NCBI RefSeq assembly: GCF_016907455.1
Contig: NZ_JAFBCB010000001.1
Location: 434,001-498,000, forward strand
DNA length: 64,000 bases
Source: Brachybacterium muris
GTDB lineage: Bacteria > Actinomycetota > Actinomycetes > Actinomycetales > Dermabacteraceae
Reading direction: 5' to 3'
In this document: piece by piece, positions 1 to 9,744 of the stretch
Layout of the letters: each line of letters opens with the position of its first letter
Position numbering within the stretch: the first letter of the stretch is position 1
Program-made: the position numbers and the translations under genes
The notes under the pieces: generated by a model
The model's input: the letters and a program-made list of their open reading frames with translations, nothing else
Database searches by the model: none
What the model was told of the DNA's origin: nothing

Positions 1-119
1 AGCATGTCAGATCGAGGGCGGATGGTGCATCCCGCAGCCGCGGGCGGTGGACAGCCCGATCGGCCACCGGCACGACCCACGACGCGTGATCGTTCCCCAC
101 CGCGCACTACGCTGGTGCC

Positions 120-1292
120 ATGGTGGAGCAGGTGATCGACGCAGGTGTGCTCCGCGCACCCCTGCCGTCCCGCGGTCCCTCCGGTGACAGCGCCCGGGCA
201 GTGTTCGAGCAGATCCTGCGCCACGGCCCCCGCCCCCGTTCCGAGCTCGCCACCCTGCTGCAGCTCTCCGGCGCCACCCTCACCCGGGTCACGCGTGACC
301 TGCTGGACGCCGGCCTGCTGCGGGAGATGCCCCCGGTGACCAGGGAACGAGGCCGCCCTCAGGAACCCCTGGACGTGGACGAGGACCACGCCCATTTCCT
401 CGGCGTGAAGGTGACCGCCCAGGAGGTCTTCGCCGTGGTCACCACCATGCGCGGCAATCCCCATGAGGAGATCGCCGTCCCCGTGCGCTCCGCCGCCCCC
501 GAGGACGTGATCGAGGCGGTGATCGCGCTGGCGGCACCGGTCCTGGCCGCGCACCCCAGGATCGCCGGGATCGGGGTGAGCCTGGGCGGCCGGGTCACCG
601 GCGACGGTGTGGTGCTGTCCTCCTCCATGCTCGGCTGGGACACCCCCGTGCCGCTGGCCGAGCGCCTCACCGCGGCACTGGACCGGCCGGTCACGGTGGA
701 GAACGACCTGATCGCGCTGCTCCAGGGAGTGCTGTGGTTCGGGATCGGCCGCCGCTACGACTCCTTCGTGCTGCTCACCATCGGTGCCGGTATCGCCACC
801 GGCATCGTGCACGATGGTCGGGTCATGAAGGGGCGCACCCATCTGGCCGGCCTCACCCAGACCCTCCCCACCGCCACCCGCGACGGTCGCCATGTGCGGC
901 TCGCCGAGGTGGCCGGAGGCCCCGCCCTCGTGGAACGGGCTCGCGCCACCGGGGCGATCGGCCCCGAGGGGGACCTCGCCGCACTGCTGGCCGCGCACGC
1001 CGCGGGGGTGCCTGCCGCCCTGGAACTGGGGGAGGAGGTCGCCCACGCCCTCGCCGTCTCCGCGGGTGCGCTGGTAGGAACGCTCGACCCGCAGGCGCTG
1101 CTGCTGGGAGGCGAGGCCATCGGCATGATCAGTGCCCCTGGCGACCGCGGCGAGCGGTTCCGGGCGCTGCTCGAGGGGCAGATCGCCCCGGTGCAGCGCG
1201 ACATCGACGTGCGCCTGCTGTCCGAGGACTTCGACGAGTGGACGCGCGGCGCTGCCGTCACCGCGATCCAGCGCTTCGCCGCAGGCGTCTGA
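120..1292 (+). CDS. ROK-family transcriptional regulator
   Basis: 390-residue protein with an N-terminal winged helix-turn-helix (about residues 25-70, containing RSELATLLQLSGATLTRV) followed by a ROK sugar-kinase-like domain with the VENDL motif and a glycine-rich IGAGIATGIV loop. ROK repressors usually sense a sugar and control transport and hydrolase genes. It converges on the broken alpha-galactoside operon, so it is the natural candidate regulator of that operon (inference). The Cys-rich zinc motif seen in many ROK repressors (CxCGxxGC) is absent: the region after THLAG reads TATRDGRHVRLAEVAGG. The ATG at 120 lies 6 nt after a TACGCT -10-like box (108-113), which points to a leaderless mRNA. 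Confidence 0.88.
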   Translation: MVEQVIDAGVLRAPLPSRGPSGDSARAVFEQILRHGPRPRSELATLLQLSGATLTRVTRDLLDAGLLREMPPVTRERGRPQEPLDVDEDHAHFLGVKVTAQEVFAVVTTMRGNPHEEIAVPVRSAAPEDVIEAVIALAAPVLAAHPRIAGIGVSLGGRVTGDGVVLSSSMLGWDTPVPLAERLTAALDRPVTVENDLIALLQGVLWFGIGRRYDSFVLLTIGAGIATGIVHDGRVMKGRTHLAGLTQTLPTATRDGRHVRLAEVAGGPALVERARATGAIGPEGDLAALLAAHAAGVPAALELGEEVAHALAVSAGALVGTLDPQALLLGGEAIGMISAPGDRGERFRALLEGQIAPVQRDIDVRLLSEDFDEWTRGAAVTAIQRFAAGV

Positions 1293-1321
1293 GCACCTGA
1301 ACACCTGAGCACCTGGGCCGG

Positions 1322-1362
1322 GCACCGGGGCCCGTACCGCTGGGCGGGACGGGCCCCGGTGC
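1322..1362. terminator. Hairpin terminator between convergent genes
   Basis: A perfect 14-bp GC-rich stem (1322-1335 with 1349-1362) lies between the converging ROK gene and the binding-protein gene. There is no clear T-run. It could serve both strands. Confidence 0.6.
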
Positions 1363-1376
1363 TGCTCCGGCGGCGG

Positions 1377-2809
1377 TCAGTCGAACAGGGCGTTGACCCG
1401 GTCGTTGAACGAGAAGAAGTCCGCCCCGTCGATCTGCCGCATCCAGGCCTGGTCGAAGGCGGTCTGCATGATCTGCGCGATCGACGCGGAGTTCTCCACC
1501 AGCGGGTACAGGCCCGTCTCCCCGTTGGCGACCCGGTCGGTGTACGGCGTCACGTCCAGACCCATCTCGTCGTACCGGGCGATCGCAGCCTCGGTGCCGA
1601 CGTCCGTCGCCGGGAAGAACGGGGCCCGTTCGCCGATCAGCTGCTGGGCCTCGTCCGAGGCCAAGAACGCGACCAGCCGTGCCGCCTCCTCCTTCTTCTC
1701 CGACTGCATCGAGATCGAATCGCCCAGCCCATTGAACATCGAGACGGGGTGACCCACGGGCCCTGCCGGCAGCGGCGCGATGCCCAGCTCCACGCCCTCG
1801 AGGTTGTTGAAAGTGGTGATCATCCACGACCCCACGATGGCCAGTGCCGAGGTTCCTCCCTGGATCTGCGCCTGGGCCGGGCTGGAGTCGCCGAACATCC
1901 CGAACGGGGGGAAGAAGCCCTTGTCGACCAGACCGAAGTACCAGTCGATCGCGGCCGCGAACCGTTCGTCGTCGTACTGGAAGCGGGTGCCCCAGGTGTC
2001 CTTGTCGGTGAAGGTCCACCCGGTGGACAGCGCGAACGGCGACCAACTGGTCTGCCCGGTGTAGTCCACGACGGGGTCGGCCGCCAGTCCGTAGCGCGCC
2101 ACCGACGTCGGGTCGAAGCCGTCCTCGTCCCCGCGCACGCCGTTGGTGTCCACGGTGAGCCGGGCCAGCATCTGCTCGAAGGTGCCGCCGTCCTCGGGGT
2201 TCACTCCAGGCCCTCGAGGTCCTCGGGGGACAGCCCCTCCGCATCCAGCAGGCCCTTGTCGTACAGGATCGCGATGGTGTCGTAGTCCTTCGGCACCCCG
2301 TAGCGCTTGCCGTCCTGGCCCGTCCACAGTTCCTGCAGGCCCTCCTGGAACTGGCCGGGGTCGAGCTCGGCGATCGGACCCAGCCCGTCCAGCGGCGTGA
2401 TGACGCCGAGTCGTACGAACTCGGGGAAGCGGGCGAGGTGGTCGGTGAAGGCGTCGGGCCCGGCCTCGGCCACGAAGCTGGCGGTGAGCTTGGTCCAGTA
2501 GTCGCCCCAGCCCATCTGGGTGATGCGCACGGTGATGTCCGGGTTCTTCTCCATGAACAGGTCGATGGCCGCGGAGTAGGCAGGCAGCTGCAGGGCGTCC
2601 CACAGCCAGTAGTCCAGTTCCACGCCGTCGCCGGTGGCGGAGGCCCCGCCGCAGGCGGCCAGGGTCCCGACGCCCGCCACCGAGGTGGCCAGGGCCGCGG
2701 AGCCGGTCAGGAGTCGGCGCCGGGAGAGGCCGGGACCTGCACCGGCGCCGGCGCGAGAGGCGGGGGCGGTGTGATCGGTGTGGATCGTGCGATCGGTGTG
2801 CTCGTTCAT
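1377..2809 (-). pseudogene. Sugar ABC transporter binding lipoprotein, frameshifted
   Basis: Extracellular solute-binding protein family. The N-terminus has an RR-containing signal (LSRRRLLTGSAALA) and a lipobox LAAC, so the mature protein would be a membrane-anchored lipoprotein. The N-terminal frame (2201-2809) stops after PEDLEGLE, and the rest (NPEDGGTFEQ to NALFD) continues in another frame to 1377. Adding one G at about 2201-2204 turns GAGTGAACCCC into GAG TGG AAC CCC and restores E-W-N-P, the residues expected before the DGGTF motif. The lesion is therefore a single-base deletion, or a sequencing error. The gene sits last in the operon, 10 nt after the MalG-like permease. The intact protein would be about 477 residues. 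Confidence 0.85.
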
Positions 2810-2819
2810 CTGGGGTGCC

Positions 2820-3839
2820 TCACTTGATCCCGCTGAAGCCGATGGAGTTCACGATCCGCTTGGCGAAGATCGCGAAGAGGATCAGGGCCGGTGCCGCAGC
2901 GACCAGGGTGGCCGCCATCAGCCCCGACCAGTCCGGGCCGGTGCCCGGTGCCTGAGCGCGGAAGACGCCGAGGGCGACGGTGAGCACCCGGGACTGATCG
3001 GTGTACGACACCATCAGCGACCAGAAGTACTCGTTCCACGCCGTCATGTACGTCAGCAGCGCCAGCGTCGCCAGCGGCGCCGATGCCATCGGCAGGATCA
3101 GGGTGAAGAACACCCGCACCTTGCTGGCGCCGTCGATCAGGGCTGCTTCCTCCACCTCGCGCGGGACGTTGTTGAAGAACTGCCGCAGGAAGAAGATCGC
3201 GAAGCTGGAGATGAACAGGGTGGGCAGCATGATGCCCAGCAGGGTGTCCACCAGGTTCAGGTTCTTGATCAGGATGAAGTTGGGCAGCAGGGTGAAGATC
3301 TGCGGGATCATCATCGAGGCCAGGAAGATCATGAACACGGTGTCGCGGCCCCGCCAGCGCAGGCGGGAGAACGCGTAGGCCGCCATCGCGCAGGAGAAGG
3401 TCTGCACCACGGTGATGGTGGTGGCCACGATCACCGAGTTCAGCAGGTACCGCCAGAAGTTGATGGAGGCGCCGGAGCCGCCCTGGGCCACGGCCTCCTC
3501 CACGCTCTGCTGGCCGAAGACCCGCTCGAAGCCACCCAGGTTCAACCCCACCGGCAGCAGGCTGGAGGGGTCCGTGGCAAGGGCGTTGTTGCTGGACAGT
3601 GCAGTGCGCAGCATCCAGTAGAAGGGGAACAGGGTGATGAACAGGAACACGATCATCACCGCCCACGCCAGCAGGCGGCCCCAGGAGAAGGGACGGCGAC
3701 GTCGGCGCCGCTGAGGGGCGCCGGGGCTGTTGCCGCCGTCGCCTGCGCGGCCGGCAGGGACCGCGGTGTCGTCGCTGCGGGAGTCGATGCCGGTGGGTTC
3801 GGTGACCTCGTCGGTGACCGGGACGGGCTGTGTCGTCAT
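2820..3839 (-). CDS. Carbohydrate ABC transporter permease (MalG-like)
   Basis: 339 residues with a Pro/Arg-rich cytoplasmic N-terminal tail of about 60 residues and then about six membrane segments (for example LLAWAVMIVFLFITLFPFYW). The EAA loop that contacts the ATPase is visible as EEAALIDGASKVRVFFTLILP. This is the inner-membrane partner of the MalF-like permease encoded just upstream. No ATPase gene is present in the window, as is common for CUT1 sugar importers that share an MsiK-type ATPase. The gene is intact, but both operon partners are broken, so it is probably without function now. Confidence 0.88.
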   Translation of the reverse strand: MTTQPVPVTDEVTEPTGIDSRSDDTAVPAGRAGDGGNSPGAPQRRRRRRPFSWGRLLAWAVMIVFLFITLFPFYWMLRTALSSNNALATDPSSLLPVGLNLGGFERVFGQQSVEEAVAQGGSGASINFWRYLLNSVIVATTITVVQTFSCAMAAYAFSRLRWRGRDTVFMIFLASMMIPQIFTLLPNFILIKNLNLVDTLLGIMLPTLFISSFAIFFLRQFFNNVPREVEEAALIDGASKVRVFFTLILPMASAPLATLALLTYMTAWNEYFWSLMVSYTDQSRVLTVALGVFRAQAPGTGPDWSGLMAATLVAAAPALILFAIFAKRIVNSIGFSGIK

Positions 3840-4250
3840 GGCGTTCTCCTCGTCTCAGTCCAGGTCCGACTGACCGGCCCGTGTGAGCCAGTACTGGGCG
3901 AAGGTGATGACCATCAGGATCAGCAGCAGCGCCACGGACAGGGCGGACGCGTAGCCGAACTCGTACTCGGCGAAGGCGTTCTGGTAGATGTACATCTGCA
4001 GCACCCGGGAGGCGTCGGCCGGGCCGCCCTGGGTGGTCACCGAGACGGTGTCGAACACCTGGAACGAGCCGATCACCGTCATGATCAGCACCAGCGCCAG
4101 GATCGGGCGCAGCAGCGGCAGGGTGATGCGGCGGAACTGAATATTCGCCTCGCTGGGGTCCGCTGATCGAGGGTTCGGGTGCCACGTCGCTGCCGTAGCG
4201 GTGGCGTCGTTCGGGACCACCAGTGGTGTCGTTGGGGCCGCTCTGTCTAC

Positions 4251-4291
4251 GCTCCTTCCGCCGTGTGTATAGGGCACGCGGCGGAAGGAGC
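4251..4291 (+). promoter_or_regulatory. IS21 leader hairpin that covers the istA ribosome binding site (copy A)
   Basis: A perfect 13-bp inverted repeat (GCTCCTTCCGCCG at 4251-4263, its complement at 4279-4291) contains the istA Shine-Dalgarno AAGGAG (4285-4290) in its right arm. The loop holds a -10-like TATAGG (4268-4273). A transcript started from that box would begin near 4280 and lack the left arm, whereas read-through transcripts from outside would fold and hide the site. The same structure recurs at 26882-26922, 45526-45566 and, inverted, at 48598-48638. Confidence 0.6.
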
Positions 4292-4299
4292 AATCTGGA

Positions 4300-5862
4300 A
4301 TGGTACGGAAGATCAGGGCGAAGCTGGTGCTCCAGCTGCGCGCAGAAGGTCTGTCGGGGCGAGCGATTTCGTCCTCGCAGGGCATGTCCCGCAAGTCCGT
4401 GAGGGCGGTGTTCGAGGCCGCTGACGCTGCAGGGATCGGGTGGGGCGATATCGCGGACGTCGCCGATGAGCAGGTGTATGCCCGGTTGTTCCCGGGCCGG
4501 GGCGAGCACGAGAGCGTGTTCGCACAGCCGGACTGGGAACAGGTCCATCGAGAGATGGCCAGGGTCGGCGTGACGCTGAAGCTGTTGCACGGCGAGTACT
4601 TCGACGCGACCACGGCGGCTGGGGATCCGGCGATGGGGTATGACCGGTTTTGCCGCACCTACCAGCACCACGTCATGGTCACCGGTGCCGCTTCGAGAGT
4701 CGGTCACAAGGCCGGCCAGAGCGTGGAGGTCGACTGGTCCGGCCCCACGATGGAGCTGGCCGATCCGGTCACCGGCGAGGTCTCGAAGGTGTTCTTGTTC
4801 GTTGCCTGCCTGCCTTTTTCTCGTTACGCGTTCTGCTTCCCGGCGCTGGATATGCGCCAGGAGTCCTGGCTGCGAGCGCACGTAGCGATGTTCGAGGCGC
4901 TGGGCGGGACGGTCCCGAGGATCGTTCCGGACAACCTCAAGACCGGTGTGGTGAAGCACCCCCGCGAGGGCGAGATCGTCCTGAACGATGCGTATCGCGA
5001 GATGGCAGCGCATTACTCGGCGGCGGTGCTCCCGGGGAGGGTGCGGAAACCGAAAGACAAGGCGAGCGTGGAGAACACCGTCGCGCACGTCGCGACCTGG
5101 GTCATCGCCGGGCTGCGGGATCAGCGATTCACGTCCCTGCCCGAACTTGCAGCCGCCATCGGGCAGCGGATGGAGGCCTATAACGCGGAGCCGTTCCAGA
5201 AGCGGCCCGGATCCCGCGCCAGCGTGTTCGACGCGGAGGAGCGGCCGCTGCTGACGCCGCTGCCGGCGGTGCCCTACGAGATCTCGACATGGCACTACGG
5301 ACGACGAGTGGGCAGGAACGGGCACGTCACGTTCGCGCGGAACTTCTACTCCGCGCCGTTCGCGCACATCGGCGCGAAGGTCGATCTGCGCATCACGGCC
5401 CGGACGCTGGAGATCTATCAGGGCAGCCAGCGACTGACCAGTCACCTGCTGCTCCCGGAGACCGCGAGCAATGAGTACCGCACCAACGACGCGGACCTAC
5501 CTGCGGGCGAGCGTTTCCAGGCCTGGGACGCGCAGAGGGTGCGGGCGTGGGCAGATCGGGTCGGGCCGGCCACGGTGATCGTGATCCAGCGGATCTTCGA
5601 GTCCGTGCCGATCGTGGAACAGGGCCTGGATCCCGCGTTGGCGGTGCTACGGCTCTCTCGCCGCTTCTCCGTAGATCGGGTCGAGGCGGCCTGCGCACTC
5701 GCGCTGACGGGACGGGTCCGTTCACCGCGCTATGCGCATCTGCACCCGATCTTGGCCACCGGGCAGGACAAGGTCGCCGCCCTGCGTCCACCCCGCGAGG
5801 AACCCGCGGAAGACGGCGGATACGTCCGTGGCGCCGACTACTACGCCGGAGGTGTCCGGTGA
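4300..5862 (+). CDS. istA: IS21 transposase IstA (copy A)
   Basis: 520-residue DDE transposase of the IS21 family. The N-terminal helix-turn-helix (KLVLQLRAEGLSGRAISSSQGMS) is followed by the integrase core. Visible catalytic candidates are the Asp in SVEVDWSGP, the Asp in PRIVPDNLKTGV and the Glu in KDKASVENTV. The ATG at 4300 follows AAGGAG by 9 nt. The stop overlaps the istB start (GTGA), the usual coupled arrangement. IstA binds the element ends and performs strand transfer with IstB. Confidence 0.95.
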   Translation: MVRKIRAKLVLQLRAEGLSGRAISSSQGMSRKSVRAVFEAADAAGIGWGDIADVADEQVYARLFPGRGEHESVFAQPDWEQVHREMARVGVTLKLLHGEYFDATTAAGDPAMGYDRFCRTYQHHVMVTGAASRVGHKAGQSVEVDWSGPTMELADPVTGEVSKVFLFVACLPFSRYAFCFPALDMRQESWLRAHVAMFEALGGTVPRIVPDNLKTGVVKHPREGEIVLNDAYREMAAHYSAAVLPGRVRKPKDKASVENTVAHVATWVIAGLRDQRFTSLPELAAAIGQRMEAYNAEPFQKRPGSRASVFDAEERPLLTPLPAVPYEISTWHYGRRVGRNGHVTFARNFYSAPFAHIGAKVDLRITARTLEIYQGSQRLTSHLLLPETASNEYRTNDADLPAGERFQAWDAQRVRAWADRVGPATVIVIQRIFESVPIVEQGLDPALAVLRLSRRFSVDRVEAACALALTGRVRSPRYAHLHPILATGQDKVAALRPPREEPAEDGGYVRGADYYAGGVR

Positions 5863-6605
5863 GCGTGATCGATAACGACACGAAGCGGAAGCTGCGCGAG
5901 ATGGGCGCGACCGCGCTGCTGGACGCGATCGATGCCCAGGATGAGGCTCACGTGCTGGGGATGTCGTTCCAGGAACGGCTCCAGCTGATCGTGGACGAGG
6001 CGCATTCCATCTTCAATCATGGAAAGGTCGAGGGTCTGATCCGCCGGGCGGGGCTGCGTTATCCCGGAGCGGACCTGCGGCGGCTGGATCTGGTCGAGGA
6101 ACGGGGACTGAACCGGAACGTGATCGCGCAACTGGCAACCTGCTCCTTCATCCAGCGGCAACAGAACGTGGTCTTCCAGGGCTTCACCGGCTCAGGGAAG
6201 TCCTACCTCGGCTGCGCGCTGGCGAAGCAGGCCTGCCAGCACCGGCTCCGAGCCCACTACATCCGAATGCCCGACCTCGAAGAGGCCTGGGCCCTGGCAA
6301 AGGACAAGCCGCAGGGCCAGACGAAGTTCCTGCGGAAGTACTCCACGTTCTCGCTGCTGGTGATCGACGAGTGGCTGCTGGACCATCCTGACGAGGGAAT
6401 GCGTTCGATGCTGCTGGAACTGCTCGAGCGCCGCTATGACACCGGCTCGACCGTGTTCTGCACCCAGTACCCGAAGAAGGACTGGCACGCCCGGCTCGGT
6501 GGAGCAGTCCACGCCGATGCGATCATGGACCGCATCGTGCACAACACAATCTGGATCGACACCGGCGACAGGAACATGCGAGAACACACCGCACTGCCCC
6601 AGTGA
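5859..6605 (+). CDS. istB: IS21 helper ATPase IstB (copy A)
   Basis: 248-residue AAA+ ATPase related to DnaA/DnaC that helps IstA choose and engage the target. Walker A is GFTGSGKSYLG and Walker B is LLVIDEWLL. I chose the GTG at 5859 because it overlaps the istA stop by 4 nt and gives the usual IstB length; the frame stays open far upstream inside istA, which would give a spurious 352-residue protein. Confidence 0.93.
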   Translation: MSVIDNDTKRKLREMGATALLDAIDAQDEAHVLGMSFQERLQLIVDEAHSIFNHGKVEGLIRRAGLRYPGADLRRLDLVEERGLNRNVIAQLATCSFIQRQQNVVFQGFTGSGKSYLGCALAKQACQHRLRAHYIRMPDLEEAWALAKDKPQGQTKFLRKYSTFSLLVIDEWLLDHPDEGMRSMLLELLERRYDTGSTVFCTQYPKKDWHARLGGAVHADAIMDRIVHNTIWIDTGDRNMREHTALPQ

Positions 6606-8512
6606 CCCGATGCCGGCGGGAGCCAGTGGTCCCCACCGCGGCGGCTACTGGCCCCCGTCGGCACGATCGGCGGTCCCCAAGAGCAAGATTCGGTGGCTCC
6701 CACGACTACGAATACTCAGAACATCTGGATCTCGCCCGCACCCTCGGTGCGGGCCGCCTCGTAGAGCTGTTCGGGGATCGCCTGCAGCCCGGCGAAGATC
6801 AGCAGCGCGGTGTAGCCCATGTGGCGCCACACGTTCACCAGCGCCACGGTGGGGATCACCCACGTCTCGCTCGCCCAGAACTGGATCGTCCCCACCCCGA
6901 TGGCGTCCAGGAAGATGTTCACGATGCCCAGCTGCGTGTCCAGCATCCACAGGAACACGATGGCCGCGACCACGTTGGAGACCAGATACGGGGCCAGCAC
7001 CAGGGAGCGCAGCCACGTGGACTGCGTCAGGCGCTGCATCAGCACCGCGATCACCAGTGCCACCACCGTCTGCACGCCGATGTTGATCAGCACGTACAGG
7101 ATCGTGACCTTCAGCGAGTTCCAGAACACGGGATCGGCCAGCATCGCCTGGTAGTTGTCCAGGCCCACCCAGACCGGTGGGGTGAGGGTGGTGTACTCGG
7201 TGAAGGAGTAGTAGATCCCGGTCAGCAGCGGCCAGACCAGGAAGACCAGCAGGCCGATGGTGGCAGGCAGGATGAAAAGCAGGGCCAGTTTGGTGTCATC
7301 CGGTCGTCTGCGCCTGGCAGGCGTCCCGGACGACCTCGTTGTCGTCGCGGACATGATGCTCCTCTCGGGCGGTCCGTCAGTCCCCGGCGGGGCCTGCGGT
7401 CTCGGGTCGTGCAGGGGTCGCGGATCGTTCGGACGTGCCTGATCGGTCGGAGCTCTCGGGACGGCCCACGGCCTCCACCTCGATCAGCACGGCCGTCTCC
7501 GGGTCCATCAGCGGCGCCGCCAGGCCCGTGTTCGCCAGCGCCGCGCCGGGCAACTCGATGCCGTCGGTCAGCGGCAGCTCGTGGCGACCCCGGTAGTTGC
7601 GGTCGGTGGCGGGTTCCACCCCGTCCAGCGCCCACGCCGGCCAGCGCAGGTTCGACGGGGTCTCGCCCAGCACCAGGGGCCGCACCCGATAGCGGGAGCG
7701 GGGATCCAGCCCGGGCAGTCGTACCTGGCCCACCGTCGCCAGCTCCGTGCTCTCGGTGCAGGCCAGCACGTACAGGGCGCGATCCTTGGTGGGGGAGACC
7801 ACGCCGGTCAGCCACAGGGCGTCCATCCCGCGATCCGCGCGCACCAGGTCCCCGGTGAACAGGAACTCCCGCCGCTGCTTGTACAGCTCGATCCAGGTGC
7901 GCAGCTCGCTGAGCTCGTCCTCGGTGGCCTCGGCCAGGTCCCATTCGATGCCGAGGTGCCCCATCAGGGCGGCCGCTGCCCGGAAGGAGAGCGAGTGGAG
8001 GCGTCCGGTGGTGTGCGAGCGGCCGGAGGCGATGTGGCTGCCCATCAGCTCGAAGGGGATCAGCTGACTGGTCCAGCGGTTCATGGACAGCCGCTCGAGG
8101 GGGTCGATGCAGTCCGAGACCCACACCCGATCGGTGCGCTCCAGCACGCCGAGGTCCACGCGGGCACCCCCGGAGGAGCACGACTCGATCTCGAGCCCCG
8201 GGTGATCGGCCTTGAGCCGGTCCATCAGCCGGTAGGCGGCGAGGGTCTGGGCGTGGGTGGCCGCGGCGCCGGAGGAGCGGTCCGCCGCCTCCACCAGGTC
8301 ACGGTTGTGGTCCCACTTGATGTACGAGATGTCGTACTCGTTCAGCAGCGCGTCCATCTGCCGGTGCACGTGCTCGAAAGCACCGGGGTGGGACAGGTTG
8401 AGCACCTGCTGGTAGCGGGACTCGAAGGGGAGGCGTTCCGCGGACGGCGCCATCACCCATTCGGGGTGTGTCAAGTCCCGGGTTTCGTTGAGGGTGTGCG
8501 GGTGATGGTTGC

Positions 8513-9439
8513 TCAGGCCGCGGTGGCGGTCTGAGGGGCGTGCTGACGGACCCGGTGGTCCGTCTCGATCTCGGTGGGGGTGCGGTGGTCGAGCTTGCCG
8601 TGGAGGCGGTCGGTATTGAACCAGTGGACCCAGTCGGCGGTGGCCGGCTCGACGTCCTCGATGCCGTTCCAGGGCCCATCGAGAAAGATCAGTTCGTGCT
8701 TGTAGAGTGAGTTCAGTGCCTCGGCCATCGCGTTATCGTACGAATCTCCCTTCGAGCCGACAGAAGCGACAACTTCGGCTTCCTCCAGCGCCTGCGAGTA
8801 TTTGATGGCGCGGTATTGAACTCCGCGGTCGCTATGATGTATCAATCCACTCACGTCTTGGCCAGCTTTCCGACGGTTCCAGAATCCCATGTTAAGCGCG
8901 TCGAGGGCCAGATCGGTATAGAGCCGCGTCGAGGTTTGCCAGCCGACGATCATTCGTGAGAACACGTCGAGCACGAAGGCGACGTATACCCATCCCGACC
9001 TGGTGGGCACATAGGTGATGTCCGCTACCCATAGCTGATTCGGGGCGGTCGCGGTGAATTCCCGCTGGACGAGGTCCAAGGGGCGGCCGGTCTCCGGGGC
9101 CGGCTTCGTGGTGCGCGGGTACTTGCCCCGTACGGTGCCGCGGATGCCGAGGGAACGGCACAGTCGCTCGACTCTGCCCTTGCCGACCGCGATGCCCTCG
9201 CGGACGAGCTGCGCATGAATCTTCCGGATCCCGTAGACCCGCATTCGTGGATGAAAATGAATGCGCATAATCTCCTTCGATAATTCGGCATCACGAACAC
9301 TGCGAGCCGAGGGAGGTCGGCTGCGGGCCGCATAGTAGGTCTGCGGGGCGATCTTCACATCGAGCTCTTTGGTGAGAACCCGGCAGATCGGTTCGATCCC
9401 CCACGTGTCTTTTTGTTCGTCGATGTAGGCGACGATCAC
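8513..9439 (-). CDS. IS3-family transposase OrfB
   Basis: 308 residues with the rve integrase core. Catalytic DDE candidates are the Asp in LWVADITYV, the Asp in IHHSDRGVQY and the Glu in NAMAEALNSLYK. An HTH_21 region (RVYGIRKIHAQLVREG) precedes the core. The annotated GTG at 9439 overlaps the orfA stop, but the functional transposase is probably an OrfAB fusion made by -1 frameshifting at 9466-9472, because this frame stays open back through that site. Confidence 0.92.
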   Translation of the reverse strand: MIVAYIDEQKDTWGIEPICRVLTKELDVKIAPQTYYAARSRPPSARSVRDAELSKEIMRIHFHPRMRVYGIRKIHAQLVREGIAVGKGRVERLCRSLGIRGTVRGKYPRTTKPAPETGRPLDLVQREFTATAPNQLWVADITYVPTRSGWVYVAFVLDVFSRMIVGWQTSTRLYTDLALDALNMGFWNRRKAGQDVSGLIHHSDRGVQYRAIKYSQALEEAEVVASVGSKGDSYDNAMAEALNSLYKHELIFLDGPWNGIEDVEPATADWVHWFNTDRLHGKLDHRTPTEIETDHRVRQHAPQTATAA

Positions 9440-9744
9440 TTCTGTGGGCGGTCGAACTCCGCCGCGAAAAAAGCCGTCGCGGACTTCAGGATCTCGTTCG
9501 AGCGGCGCAGCTCACGGTTCTCCGCCTCCAACTGACGAATCCGCGTTTCGGCGTCCACCGCCTCGGTCGGGATGTCTGCGGCTTCTGCCTTGCTGACCCA
9601 GTTCCGCAGCGCTTCCTTGTGCACGTTCGTCTGCTTCGCGATCCGCGCGATCGCGCCGATGCGTGTCGCCGGGCCGCGGCGGGCCTCGACGGCCAGGCGG
9701 GTCGCTCGCTCCCGCAGCTCGACGGGGTACTTGTAGTTGGCCAT
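9436..9744 (-). CDS. IS3-family transposase OrfA
   Basis: 102 residues starting MANYKYPVELRERA, with a helix-turn-helix (GAIARIAKQTNVHKEALRNWV) and a C-terminal leucine-zipper-like stretch (RIRQLEAENRELRRSNEIL), as in IS3 OrfA proteins that bind the element ends. The frame is open upstream to 9780, but the ATG at 9744 matches the family start. Confidence 0.9.
   Translation of the reverse strand: MANYKYPVELRERATRLAVEARRGPATRIGAIARIAKQTNVHKEALRNWVSKAEAADIPTEAVDAETRIRQLEAENRELRRSNEILKSATAFFAAEFDRPQK
9466..9472 (-). other. Candidate -1 ribosomal frameshift site in IS3 orfA
   Basis: Heptamer T TTT TTC in the orfA frame (GCT TTT TTC GCG). A -1 slip reads TTT TTT CGC and enters the orfB frame, which is open through this point. 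IS3 elements normally make their transposase by a -1 shift near the orfA end. Confidence 0.6.

Larger units (their letters stand above)
4138..6718 (+). mobile_element. IS21-family element, copy A
   Basis: Complete 2581-bp element with TG...CA ends (TGAATATTCG at left, CGAATACTCA at right), flanked by GAAC at 4134-4137 and 6719-6722. It carries istA and istB with overlapping ends. Subterminal repeats typical of the family are present: TGGGGTCCGCTGATCG at 4154-4169 matches the inverse of 6664-6679 at 14 of 16 positions, and GGGACCAC blocks recur near both ends. The encoded proteins are identical to those of the copies at 26769 and 46171. Confidence 0.95.
3855..7354 (-). pseudogene. Carbohydrate ABC transporter permease (MalF-like), split by IS21
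   Basis: The N-terminal part (7354 down to 6723, ending GEIQM) and the C-terminal part (4137 down to 3855, starting FRRITLPLLRP) belong to one CUT1 permease. Removing the 2581-bp IS21 and one copy of the GAAC target duplication gives 915 bp, an exact 304-residue frame that reads EGAGEIQMFRRITLPLL across the join. The EAA-loop region (EAARTEGAG) lies at the break, so the last two or so membrane segments are separated. The protein would have paired with the MalG-like permease to import an alpha-galactoside (inferred from the neighbouring alpha-galactosidase). The start at 7354 is 22 nt after the alpha-galactosidase stop. Confidence 0.92.

Noticed and set aside
2778-4166. 462-residue plus-strand open frame
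   Set aside because: It is antisense to the permease genes, has GC-driven low-complexity composition (Gln/His/Gly/Arg) and matches no family.
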